Source: Spongisporangium articulatum
GTDB lineage: Bacteria; Actinomycetota; Actinomycetes; Actinomycetales; Kineosporiaceae
Reading direction: 5' to 3'
DNA: 64,000 nt
Assembly: GCF_044465595.1 (NCBI RefSeq)
Contig: NZ_JBITLV010000008.1
Span: 134,568 to 198,567 of the forward strand
Below, one piece after another: positions 42,371 to 50,616 of the stretch. Below the pieces are notes generated by a model. It did not search any database. It saw only the letters and a program-made list of their open reading frames with translations, and was not told the origin of the DNA. The position numbers and the translations under genes are program-made. The stretch's first letter is position 1; every line of letters begins with the position of its first letter.

Positions 42371-44311
42371 TCAGTCGTCGGCGCCCGGCGAGGTCTTCTG
42401 GACCTGCATCAGGAACTCCACGTTGCTGGCGCTCTTCTTGACCCGGTCCAGCAACAGTTCGATGGCCTGCTGCGGCTCGAGGGCACCCATGACCCGGCGG
42501 AGCCGGTAGATGACGCTCAGCTCCTCCTTGCCCATCAGGATCTCCTCGCGGCGGGTGCTCGAGGCGTTCACGTCGACGGCCGGGAAGATCCGCTTGTCCG
42601 CCAGCTGGCGGCTCAGCCGGACCTCCATGTTCCCGGTGCCCTTGAACTCCTCGAAGATCACCTCGTCCATCTTCGAGCCGGTCTCGACCAGCGCCGTGGC
42701 GAGAATCGTCAGCGAGCCGCCGTTCTCGATGTTCCGGGCGGCGCCGAAGAACCGCTTCGGCGGGTACAGGGCCGAGGAGTCGACACCACCGGACAGGATG
42801 CGCCCGGACGCCGGGGCGGCCAGGTTGTACGCGCGGCCCAGGCGGGTGATCGAGTCGAGCAGGACGACGACGTCGTGCCCCAGCTCGACCAGCCGCTTCG
42901 CCCGCTCGATGGCCAGCTCGGCGACCGTGGTGTGGTCGTCGGCGGGACGGTCGAAGGTCGAGGCGATGACCTCACCCTTCACCGTGCGCTGCATGTCGGT
43001 GACCTCTTCGGGCCGCTCGTCGACCAGCACGACCATCAGGTGGCACTCGGGGTTGTTGCGCGTGATCGCGTTGGCGATGGCCTGCAGGATCAGCGTCTTA
43101 CCGGCCTTCGGCGGCGAGACGATCAGACCGCGCTGGCCCTTACCGATCGGCGCCACCAGGTCGATGATCCGGGTGCTGATGACGTTGGGCTCGGTCTCCA
43201 GACGCAGCCGCTCCTGCGGGTAGAGCGGGACCAGCTTGCCGAACTCGGCCCGGCCCTTCGCCTCCTCCGGCGTCGCCCCGTTGACGGTGTCCAGCCGGAC
43301 CAGCGCGTTGAACTTCTGCCGCTGGTTCTGCTGCTCACCCTCGCGCGGCTGGCGCACGGCCCCGGTCACGGCGTCGCCCTTGCGCAGGCCGTACTTCTTC
43401 ACCTGGCCGAGCGAGACGTAGACGTCGTTCGGGCCGGGCAGGTAGCCGGACGTGCGCAGGAAGGCGTAGCTGTCGAGCAGGTCGAGGATGCCCGCGACCG
43501 GCAGCAGGACGTCGTCCTCGCTGATCTCCGGCTCGTCGGCGCCCATCGGCGCACCCTCGCCGCCACGGCCGCGACGCTTGCGGTCGCGGTAGCGACCCCG
43601 CCGGCGCCGGCCGCGGCCGTCACCGTCGTCGTCATCGTCGTCGTCCGGGCGGTTGTTGTCCGCGTTCCGGTTCTGGCCGTTCTGGTTGTTCTGGTTGCGC
43701 CCGTTCCGCTCGCCGCCTTCACGGTTGCCGCCCTCGCGGTTGCCGCCCTCGCGGTTGCCGTCCCGGTTGCGGTTGCGGTTGCGACCCTCGCGGGCCTGGC
43801 TGCCCTGCCCGTTCTGGCCGTTCTGCCGGGCGCCCTCGTCCGGCCCGTCGCCCTCGGCCGGAGTCGGCTCGGCGGCGGACGGGGCGGCGGACGGCGCGGC
43901 GGCCACGGCGGCGTCGGCGGCCTCGCCCGCGGTGTCGGGGGTCGTGACCACCTGCGGCGGGGTGTCCAGCGCGATCGCGGTCTGACCGGCCGGGACGTCG
44001 GACGTCTCGGCGACGGTCTCGGACGTCACGCTCGGCGTACCGGCGGCGGCCACGGCGCGGCGCGGACGGCGGGCGGGGGCCGGCTCGGCCGACGCGGACT
44101 CGGCTGGCGCGGACTCGGCGGACGCCAGGGGGGTGCCGCCGCCCTGGTGGACGCGGATGGCGTCGAGCAGCTCTGACTTGCGCATCCGTGCGGTGCCGGT
44201 GATACCCAGCTGGGACGCGACCGCCTGCAGCTGCGGCAGGCGGAGCGAGGAGAGATCGGCGCCCGCGGTGGCGGTGGCCTCGACGGCCGCGATCTCGGTG
44301 GTGTCTGTCAC
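42371..44311 (-). CDS. rho: Transcription termination factor Rho, with long Asn/Arg-rich insertion
   Basis: This is a 646-residue hexameric RNA helicase. After the N-terminal Rho_N helices (LLDAIRVHQ near residue 45) comes an insertion of roughly 180 residues, first Ala/Pro-rich then a low-complexity Asn/Gly/Arg region (GNREGGNREGGNREGG) followed by an Asp run and a basic patch. The RNA-binding cold-shock-like domain (ILDLLDSYAFLRT), Walker A (VSPPKAGKTLIL) and Walker B (HDVVVLLDSITRL) follow. Such insertions are typical of actinobacterial Rho and change termination properties. The GTG at 44311 is the start; the frame continues upstream without support. Confidence 0.95.
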   Translation of the reverse strand: MTDTTEIAAVEATATAGADLSSLRLPQLQAVASQLGITGTARMRKSELLDAIRVHQGGGTPLASAESAPAESASAEPAPARRPRRAVAAAGTPSVTSETVAETSDVPAGQTAIALDTPPQVVTTPDTAGEAADAAVAAAPSAAPSAAEPTPAEGDGPDEGARQNGQNGQGSQAREGRNRNRNRDGNREGGNREGGNREGGERNGRNQNNQNGQNRNADNNRPDDDDDDDGDGRGRRRRGRYRDRKRRGRGGEGAPMGADEPEISEDDVLLPVAGILDLLDSYAFLRTSGYLPGPNDVYVSLGQVKKYGLRKGDAVTGAVRQPREGEQQNQRQKFNALVRLDTVNGATPEEAKGRAEFGKLVPLYPQERLRLETEPNVISTRIIDLVAPIGKGQRGLIVSPPKAGKTLILQAIANAITRNNPECHLMVVLVDERPEEVTDMQRTVKGEVIASTFDRPADDHTTVAELAIERAKRLVELGHDVVVLLDSITRLGRAYNLAAPASGRILSGGVDSSALYPPKRFFGAARNIENGGSLTILATALVETGSKMDEVIFEEFKGTGNMEVRLSRQLADKRIFPAVDVNASSTRREEILMGKEELSVIYRLRRVMGALEPQQAIELLLDRVKKSASNVEFLMQVQKTSPGADD

Positions 44312-44624
44312 GAAGGTTCTTCCCCCTCTATCGGCAGGGAATCGGTTCCGCTGCCCGTGGGTGAGGCATCCGGCCAGAGAGGCCGGACGACGAATGCCGG
44401 TCGGCCACGCACGAACGTGGCCTGGAGAGAATGAGCGGCTGCCCCTGAAGATCAGGAGCGCAGGGCGGGCGGCCTGGTAACTCAGGCCCTCCCAGCTGCT
44501 GCATACGTACTGTAACACCGGTCCCGCCGATTGACGAAGGACCGGCCTTGTCGGGAATGCCCGGCGCGTCGCGGTGTGCCCGGGTTCGGCACCCTCGACC
44601 TTCCGGGCGGCAAGATCATCAGCC
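44312..44624 (-). promoter_or_regulatory. Rho leader: candidate promoter and three hairpins in a 313-nt gap
   Basis: No gene is seen here. On the minus strand a TACAGT box (44514-44509) could be the rho -10, giving a leader near 190 nt. Three perfect short stems follow: GGCCTG/CAGGCC (44471-44488), GGCCACG/CGTGGCC (44403-44422) and TCCGGCC/GGCCGGA (44369-44387). Rho is autoregulated through its leader in several bacteria, so these may be regulatory; this is inference. Confidence 0.45.
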
Positions 44625-45629
44625 CTATCGGCCGGTGAAGTCACCATCTGTAGCCAGGACCGCGCCCGAGCCGTCCACCCCGGTGCGCAGGGCCTGCCAG
44701 CGCACGCCGTGCGGGTCGGGTCCGGCCAGCGCGCTCTGGACGGCGTTCCAGGCCTCGTCGCCCGCCCCCAGAACCAGCACGCTGGGCCCGGCACCGGAGA
44801 CGACGGCCGCCCCGCCCGCCGCCCGGACCCGGGCGATCAGGTCGGCGGTCGGGCGCATCGCCGGCGCCCGCTGGGTCTGGTGCAGCCGGTCCTCGGTGGC
44901 CTCCAGCAGCAGGCTGGGCTGCCGGGTCAGGGCCTGCACCAGCAGCGCGGCCCGGCCCGCGTTGAACGCGGCGTCGGCGTGCGGCACCTCGGCGGGCAGC
45001 ATCGCCCGGGCCGTCTCGGTGGACAGTTCGGTCGTCGGCACGCAGACCACGGGCTCCAGGTCGGCGCGCACCTCGACCCGCTCCGCGCGCGGCCCGCCGG
45101 CCGGCAGCGAGGTGCTCGGCAGCACGGACTGCCAGGAGATCGTGCAGCCGCCGTACAGCGCCGCCGCCGCGTTGTCGGGATGCCCCTCGAACCGGGTGGC
45201 CAGCGCCAGCAGGCACTCGTCGTCCAGCCGCGTCGGGTCGGCGAGCAGCCCACGGGCGGCCATCAGACCGGCCACGACGGCGGCCGCCGACGAGCCCATC
45301 CCGCGCCCGTGCGGGATCACGTTCTCGCAGGTCAGGCGCAGGCCCGGCTGTCGCTCGGCCGGCAGCCCGGCCTGCGCCAGACCGGCCCGCACCGCGCGCA
45401 CGACCAGGTGCCGCTCGTCGCGCGGGACGCCGTCCGCGCCCTCGCCCCTGACCTCGACCTCGACGCCCGGCGTGGGCAGCGCGGTCGCGGTGACGACGTC
45501 GTGCACACCGAGGGCCAGCCCGAGGCTGTCGAAGCCCGGGCCGAGGTTGGCGCTGGTCGCCGGTACCCGGACGGTGGCCACGGCCCCCGGCGCAAGCAGC
45601 TCCCCCGAGAGTTCGGCGTGAGCGGTCAT
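44625..45629 (-). CDS. thrB: Homoserine kinase
   Basis: This 334-residue GHMP kinase phosphorylates homoserine. PATSANLGPGFDSLGLAL is the N-terminal motif and PHGRGMGSSAAAVVAGL the ATP-binding loop; VVSGAGPSVLVLG is motif 3. The ATG overlaps the thrC stop (ATGA). It is the third gene of hom-thrC-thrB. Confidence 0.95.
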   Translation of the reverse strand: MTAHAELSGELLAPGAVATVRVPATSANLGPGFDSLGLALGVHDVVTATALPTPGVEVEVRGEGADGVPRDERHLVVRAVRAGLAQAGLPAERQPGLRLTCENVIPHGRGMGSSAAAVVAGLMAARGLLADPTRLDDECLLALATRFEGHPDNAAAALYGGCTISWQSVLPSTSLPAGGPRAERVEVRADLEPVVCVPTTELSTETARAMLPAEVPHADAAFNAGRAALLVQALTRQPSLLLEATEDRLHQTQRAPAMRPTADLIARVRAAGGAAVVSGAGPSVLVLGAGDEAWNAVQSALAGPDPHGVRWQALRTGVDGSGAVLATDGDFTGR

Positions 45630-46711
45630 GTCAGCCCCAGGGCGCCGGCCACCGACATCGCGTCGACCTGCACCCGGACCGGCTCGACGGTGCTGCCGTC
45701 GGCGTTCTGCAAGGCCCACTGGGGGTCCTTCAACCCGTGCCCGGTGACGGTGCAGACCACGGTCTGCCCGGCGTCCAGCAGCCCGGCCTCGGCGCTCTTC
45801 AGCAGCCCGGCGACGCTCGCGGCGCTGGCGGGTTCGACGAACACGCCCTCCCGCGCGGACAGCCAGCGGTGGGCGGCGAGGATCTCGGTGTCGGTCACCG
45901 AGTCGATCTGCCCGCCCGACTCCTCGCGCGCCGCGAGGGCCTGCTTCCAGGACGCCGGGTTGCCGATCCGGATCGCGGTGGCGACGGTCTCGGGGTGGTC
46001 GACGGGGTGGCCCAGGACGATCGGCGCGGCGCCGGCGGCCTGGAAGCCCCACATGCGGGGCCGCTTCGTGGCCACGGGGGCCAGCCCGCCAGTCTCGACG
46101 GCGTACTCCCCGTAACCCTTCCAGTAGGCCGTGATGTTCCCGGCGTTGCCGACCGGCAGGCAGTGGATGTCGGGGGCGTCGCCGAGGGCGTCGACGATCT
46201 CGAACGACGCCGTCTTCTGGCCCTCGATCCGGGCCGGGTTCACCGAGTTGACCAGCTCGACCGGGTACGCCTCGGCCAGCTTCTGCGCCAGCGTCAGGCA
46301 GTCGTCGAAGTTGCCGTCGACCTGCAGCAGGGTGGCGCCGTGGGCGATCGCCTGGCTGAGCTTGCCCATCGCGATCTTGCCGTCCGGCACCAGGACCGCG
46401 CAGGTCAGCCCGGCGGCGGTCGCGTAGGCGGCGGCGCTCGCGCTCGTGTTGCCGGTGCTGGCGCAGATCACGGCTTTGGCTCCGCCTGCGGCGGCCACGG
46501 TCATCGCCGTGGTCATGCCCCGGTCCTTGAACGAACCGGTCGGGTTCACGCCCTCACACTTCAGCCACACCTCGCAGCCGGTGCGGTCGCTGAGCGCGTG
46601 CGCGCGCACCAGCGGCGTGCCGCCCTCGCCCAGCGTCACCGCGCTGACCCCGGCCAGGAACGGGAGCCGTTCGCGGTACTCCTCGATCACCCCGCGCCAC
46701 GGACGCGCCAT
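45626..46711 (-). CDS. thrC: Threonine synthase
   Basis: This 361-residue PLP enzyme converts O-phosphohomoserine to threonine. The PLP lysine is in TGSFKDRGMT, the phosphate loop is PVGNAGNITAYWKGY and ICASTGNTSASAAAYA is conserved. It belongs to the short form without N-terminal extension, as in mycobacteria. The start shares one base with the hom stop. Confidence 0.96.
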   Translation of the reverse strand: MARPWRGVIEEYRERLPFLAGVSAVTLGEGGTPLVRAHALSDRTGCEVWLKCEGVNPTGSFKDRGMTTAMTVAAAGGAKAVICASTGNTSASAAAYATAAGLTCAVLVPDGKIAMGKLSQAIAHGATLLQVDGNFDDCLTLAQKLAEAYPVELVNSVNPARIEGQKTASFEIVDALGDAPDIHCLPVGNAGNITAYWKGYGEYAVETGGLAPVATKRPRMWGFQAAGAAPIVLGHPVDHPETVATAIRIGNPASWKQALAAREESGGQIDSVTDTEILAAHRWLSAREGVFVEPASAASVAGLLKSAEAGLLDAGQTVVCTVTGHGLKDPQWALQNADGSTVEPVRVQVDAMSVAGALGLT

Positions 46712-48009
46712 CAGTGCTCTCCCTCCACCCGGGTGACCCCGGAGACGGCGCTGACGGCGCTCAGGCCGCCCAGCGCGGCCACGGTAGCGGCCAGCGCGGC
46801 GTCGGTCGCCGCATGCGTGACGATCACCAGCTCGGCACCCTCGCCGTCGGGCAGCTGTTGCTGCCGGACGGTCTCGATCGACACTTCGTTCTGCGCGAAA
46901 ACCGTTGATACCTGGGCCAGTACGCCCGGCCGGTCCTCGACGTCGAGGCTCACGTGGTACCGGGTCACGACCTCACCCATCGGCCGGACCGGTAGCTGCG
47001 CGTAGGCCGACTCGCCCGGGCCGAGGCTGCCCGCGACCCGGTTGCGGGCCGCGGTGATCACGTCGCCCAGCACCGCGCTGGCGGTCGGCGCGCCGCCCGC
47101 GCCCTGGCCGTAGAACATCAACTCGCCGGCGGCGTCGGCCTCGACGAAGACGGCGTTGAACGCATCGCGGACGCCGGCCAGCGGGTGCGACTCGGGCAGC
47201 AGCGCCGGGTGCACGCGCACGCTCACCCGCTCGGTCCCGTCGGCGGCGGTGACCCGCTCACAGATGGCCAGCAGCTTGATCACCGCGCCCATCGCCTTCG
47301 CGGAGGCGACCGTCGAGGCGGTGACACCCGTGATCCCCTCGCGGTAGACGTCGTCCACGCTGACCCGGGTGTGGAAGGCCAGGCTGGCCAGGATGGCCGC
47401 CTTGGACGCCGCGTCGAAGCCCTCCACGTCGGCGGTCGGGTCGGCCTCGGCGTAACCGAGGGCCTGGGCGGAGGCGACCGCGGCGTCGAACTCGGCACCC
47501 GTGCGGTGCATCTGGTCGAGCACGTAGTTCGTGGTGCCGTTCACGATGCCGAGGACCCGGTTGATCCGGTCGCCGGCCAGGCTCTCCCGCAGGGGACGCA
47601 GCAGCGGGATGCCACCCGCGACGCTGGCCTCGTAGTACAGGTCGACGCCCTGCTCGGCGGCCGCCGCGTACAGCCGCGGCCCGTCCTGGCCCAGCAGCGC
47701 CTTGTTGGCGGTCACCACCGAGGCACCGCTCGCCATCGCGTCGAGAATGAGGGTGCGGGCCGGCTCGATGCCGCCCATCAGCTCGACGACGACGTCGGCC
47801 CGCTTGACCAGCTCCTGGGCGTCCGTGGTGATCAGCCCGGGGTCGACCGCGAAGTTCCGCGGGGCGTCGGGGTTCCGCACCGCCACCCCGGCCAGCTGGA
47901 CCGGCGCGCCGACCCGTTGAGCGAGCTCACCGGCGTGCTCGGTGAGCAGCCGCGCCACCTCCGAGCCGACCACCCCGCAGCCCAGCAGGGCCACCCGCAC
48001 CGCGTCCAC
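46711..48009 (-). CDS. hom: Homoserine dehydrogenase with ACT domain
   Basis: This 432-residue enzyme reduces aspartate semialdehyde to homoserine. LLGCGVVGSEVARLL is the NAD(P) loop, GGIPLLRPLRE and GILNGT-type IVNGTTNYVL are catalytic-domain signatures, and residues about 350-432 form an ACT domain (DRPGVLAQVSTVFAQ) for threonine feedback. The GTG at 48009 is placed by GGGGAG upstream; earlier in-frame starts lack one. A 221-nt region with a 67-nt repeat separates it from the divergent response regulator. Confidence 0.95.
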   Translation of the reverse strand: MDAVRVALLGCGVVGSEVARLLTEHAGELAQRVGAPVQLAGVAVRNPDAPRNFAVDPGLITTDAQELVKRADVVVELMGGIEPARTLILDAMASGASVVTANKALLGQDGPRLYAAAAEQGVDLYYEASVAGGIPLLRPLRESLAGDRINRVLGIVNGTTNYVLDQMHRTGAEFDAAVASAQALGYAEADPTADVEGFDAASKAAILASLAFHTRVSVDDVYREGITGVTASTVASAKAMGAVIKLLAICERVTAADGTERVSVRVHPALLPESHPLAGVRDAFNAVFVEADAAGELMFYGQGAGGAPTASAVLGDVITAARNRVAGSLGPGESAYAQLPVRPMGEVVTRYHVSLDVEDRPGVLAQVSTVFAQNEVSIETVRQQQLPDGEGAELVIVTHAATDAALAATVAALGGLSAVSAVSGVTRVEGEH

Positions 48010-48107
48010 GACTACTCCCCAAGCTCTGGATCCAGACCGGGACCATGCTCCCACCTCCCGGGGCCCACCTTGTGCGACGGTCGTCACCCGTCCGGCGGAG
48101 AGCCTTG

Positions 48108-48174
48108 AAGATCACCGACGGGGCCCGGTACTGCGCAGTTCCGCTCGCAGAAACCGGGCAGAGCTCGTGATCTT
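48108..48174. repeat. 67-nt intergenic palindromic repeat, copy 2
   Basis: AAGATCAC (48108-48115) and GTGATCTT (48167-48174) are perfect inverted ends. CCCGGT/ACCGGG and CTGCG/CGCAG pairs lie inside. The reverse complement shares CGAGCGGAACTG and about two thirds of positions with the copy at 57687-57753. It lies between the divergent hom and response regulator genes. Confidence 0.7.
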
Positions 48175-48230
48175 GGCCCGCGGCCGGCCACCTCGCCCCG
48201 CTCTCAGCCGGAGTACGGCACGATCGGGGG

Positions 48231-48908
48231 GTGCGGGTACTGGTGGTGGAGGACGAGATCCGGCTGGCCGAGACGCTGCAGCGCGGGCTGACCGGCGACG
48301 GCTTCGTGGTCGACGTGGTGCACAACGGCGAGGACGCCCTGTGGGCGGCCACCGAGCACGAGTTCGACGTGATCGTGCTCGACATCATGGTGCCCAAGCT
48401 CAACGGCTACAAGGTGCTCGAGGAGCTGCGCCGGCGGGAGGTCTGGACGCCGGTGATGATGCTGACCGCCAAGGACGGCGAATACGACCAGGCCGACGCG
48501 TTCGAGCTGGGCGCCGACGACTACCTGACCAAGCCGTTCAGCTTCATCGTGCTGACCGCCCGGCTGCACGCGCTGATCCGGCGCGGCCGGCCGGAGCGCC
48601 CGGTGGTGCTGGCGGCCGGCGACCTGACCCTCGACCCGACCCGCCGCCGGGTCGAGCGCGGCGGGCAGGAGATCCGGTTGACGCCGCGCGAGTTCGGCCT
48701 GCTGGAGTTCCTCATGCGGCACCGCGGGGCCGTCGTGACGAAGGGCGAGATCCTCGACGGGGTTTGGGATTCCGCGTTCGAAGGTGACCCCAACGTGGTC
48801 GAGGTCTACATCCGCTACCTGCGCCGCAAGATCGACACGCCCTACGGGCGCGAGGCCATTCAGACGGTCCGCGGGATGGGTTACCGGCTCGACACCGACG
48901 GCGGCTGA
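48231..48908 (+). CDS. OmpR-family response regulator
   Basis: This 225-residue regulator has a receiver domain (residues 1-115) with the acidic pair VVEDE, phospho-acceptor Asp in VIVLDIMVP and Lys in YLTKPF, and a C-terminal winged helix (LTPREFGLLEFLMRH). The GTG has CACGAT 6 nt upstream and no ribosome site, suggesting a leaderless transcript. Its likely kinase is the convergent gene, whose end it overlaps by 28 nt. Confidence 0.93.
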   Translation: MRVLVVEDEIRLAETLQRGLTGDGFVVDVVHNGEDALWAATEHEFDVIVLDIMVPKLNGYKVLEELRRREVWTPVMMLTAKDGEYDQADAFELGADDYLTKPFSFIVLTARLHALIRRGRPERPVVLAAGDLTLDPTRRRVERGGQEIRLTPREFGLLEFLMRHRGAVVTKGEILDGVWDSAFEGDPNVVEVYIRYLRRKIDTPYGREAIQTVRGMGYRLDTDGG

Positions 48909-50461
48909 ACGGGCGGTTCGAAGTCGGCCCGGAAGCCCGACTCGACCAGGGGCGGGGCCGACCGGACGACGGGAGCCGGCCCGGCGTCGTCCAGCAGCTC
49001 CTCGAGGTCTTCCGGGTCGTCGGCGCCCAGCGCCGGCAACTGGACGATCACCTGCGCGCCGCCGCCGGGGGCCTCGCGGATGCTCACGCCACCCCGGTGG
49101 GCGCCGACCACCTCGGCCACGATCGCCAGGCCGAGGCCGCTGCCGCCGCTGCCCCGGTCGCGGCTCTCGTCCAGCCGGACGAACCGGTCGAGGACCCGCT
49201 CCCGGTCGGCCTCGGGGATGCCCGGCCCGTCGTCCTCGACGATCAGCACGGCGGTGCTGCCCACGGTCTCCAACCGGACCCCCACGGTGCCCGTGGCGTA
49301 CCGGGTCGCGTTGTCCACCAGGTTGCGCACCACCTGGGACAGCTGGAGCTCGTCGCCCACCACCCGGGCGGGGCGGACCAGGGCCGCGACCTGCAGACCC
49401 GTGGCCGCCCGCAGGCGGGTGACCTCGCGGTTCACGACGTCGTCCAGGTCGACGTCGTCGTCGCCGACCAGGAGGCCGCGGTCGTCGGCCTTGGCCAGCA
49501 GGAGCAGGTTGTCGACGAGTTGGGACATCCGGTCCACCTCGGCGGACATCACCTCGCGCAGGTCGGGCCAGGACGCCCGGCCGCCGTCGGTGCCCGCGAC
49601 CTCCAGGCTCGCGGCCATCGTGGCCAGCGGGCTGCGCAGCTCGTGACTGGCGTCCGAGACGAACTGGCGCTGGGTCCGCTGGGACGCGTCGAGCCGGTCG
49701 AGCATCGCGTTCATGGTGACCGCGAGCCGGGCGATCTCGTCGCGGGTCTGCGGGACGGGAACCCTTCGGTCCGAGAGCTTCTCGGCGTTGATCCCGGCGA
49801 CCCGGGCCCGGATCCGCTCGACCGGGCGCAGGGCGCGACCGATCAGCACCCAGGTGGCCACGCCCACCACCACGACCAGCACCGGGAACCCGAACATCAG
49901 GAGCTTCAGCACCCGGTTCAGCGACTGCTGCTGCCCCTGGAAGGACGTGGCCATGATGACCGTGTAGCGGCTGCCGTCGTGCACGGCCCCCGCGGTGAGG
50001 ACGATCCAGGGCCGCGCGGTGTCGGTGATCTTGCCCGGGGCGGCGCGCTCCGCCAGCCGCTGGCCCGGTTCGGGCCGCAGGCCGGTGAACGCCTTCTGGT
50101 CGTCCCAGTAGGCCGAGGTCGCCACCAGCCGGTCCTGCTCGGGGTCGACCGGGTCCTGGGCGACGACCTGGATGAGCATGCCCTGCGGCGCGCTCTGCTT
50201 GAGCTTGTCGTCCAGCCAGTCGGGGTTGCCGTTGTCGTTCACCAGCGTGACGTAGCTGCCGATCTTGTCCTGCTGGTCCTGCTCGATCGCGTGCACGAGG
50301 CTGCGCTGGAGCAGGTAGAACAGGACGGCGGTGCCGGCCCCCAGGGCGAGCGCCACCACGAGGGCCGCGGCCAGGGCCGCGCGCAGCCGGACGCCCGGCA
50401 GGAAGCGCTTCGGGGCGGACTCCGCCTCGAAGCGCCAGCCGTCGACACCGGTACCGGACAC
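48881..50461 (-). CDS. Two-component sensor histidine kinase
   Basis: This 526-residue kinase has a transmembrane helix at about residues 28-50, an extracytoplasmic sensor of about 135 residues, a second helix near 185-207 and HAMP. HisKA has the phospho-acceptor SDASHELRSPLATM; the ATPase domain has NLVDNATRYA, VEDDGPGIPE and GSGLGLAI. A Pro/Ser/Glu-rich tail of about 60 residues ends the protein. It is the probable partner of the 48231-48908 regulator despite opposite orientation. Confidence 0.93.
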   Translation of the reverse strand: MSGTGVDGWRFEAESAPKRFLPGVRLRAALAAALVVALALGAGTAVLFYLLQRSLVHAIEQDQQDKIGSYVTLVNDNGNPDWLDDKLKQSAPQGMLIQVVAQDPVDPEQDRLVATSAYWDDQKAFTGLRPEPGQRLAERAAPGKITDTARPWIVLTAGAVHDGSRYTVIMATSFQGQQQSLNRVLKLLMFGFPVLVVVVGVATWVLIGRALRPVERIRARVAGINAEKLSDRRVPVPQTRDEIARLAVTMNAMLDRLDASQRTQRQFVSDASHELRSPLATMAASLEVAGTDGGRASWPDLREVMSAEVDRMSQLVDNLLLLAKADDRGLLVGDDDVDLDDVVNREVTRLRAATGLQVAALVRPARVVGDELQLSQVVRNLVDNATRYATGTVGVRLETVGSTAVLIVEDDGPGIPEADRERVLDRFVRLDESRDRGSGGSGLGLAIVAEVVGAHRGGVSIREAPGGGAQVIVQLPALGADDPEDLEELLDDAGPAPVVRSAPPLVESGFRADFEPPVQPPSVSSR

Positions 50462-50529
50462 CTACCTATGGTCCCTCACCCGAGCTGAGCGCACGCCGAG
50501 TTCGCCCCAGGTATCACCCGCGGCCGCTC

Positions 50530-50616
50530 GTCGTGATCATGCAGAAAGTCCCCCGACCGGGTCGCGGGCCCCTCGCAGAGCCTCGCCGGCAGGGGGACTT
50601 TCTGCATGATCACGAC
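50530..50616. repeat. GATCATGC inverted repeat, site 3 (architecture B)
   Basis: A perfect 25-nt inverted repeat begins GTCGTGATCATGCAGAAA on each strand: left arm 50530-50554, right arm 50592-50616, with a 37-nt spacer. The right arm supplies the TGA stop (50612-50610) of meaB and its last codons, so the element is fused to the gene end. It lies between meaB and the kinase gene. Confidence 0.8.

Noticed and set aside
44611..44624. AAGATCAT near the thrB end as a repeat copy
   Set aside because: No inverted partner at 67 nt; the expected right end would fall inside thrB.
44312..44794. N-terminal extension of Rho to 44794
   Set aside because: The added sequence crosses the thrB gene and the leader hairpins and lacks family similarity; the GTG at 44311 fits actinobacterial Rho.
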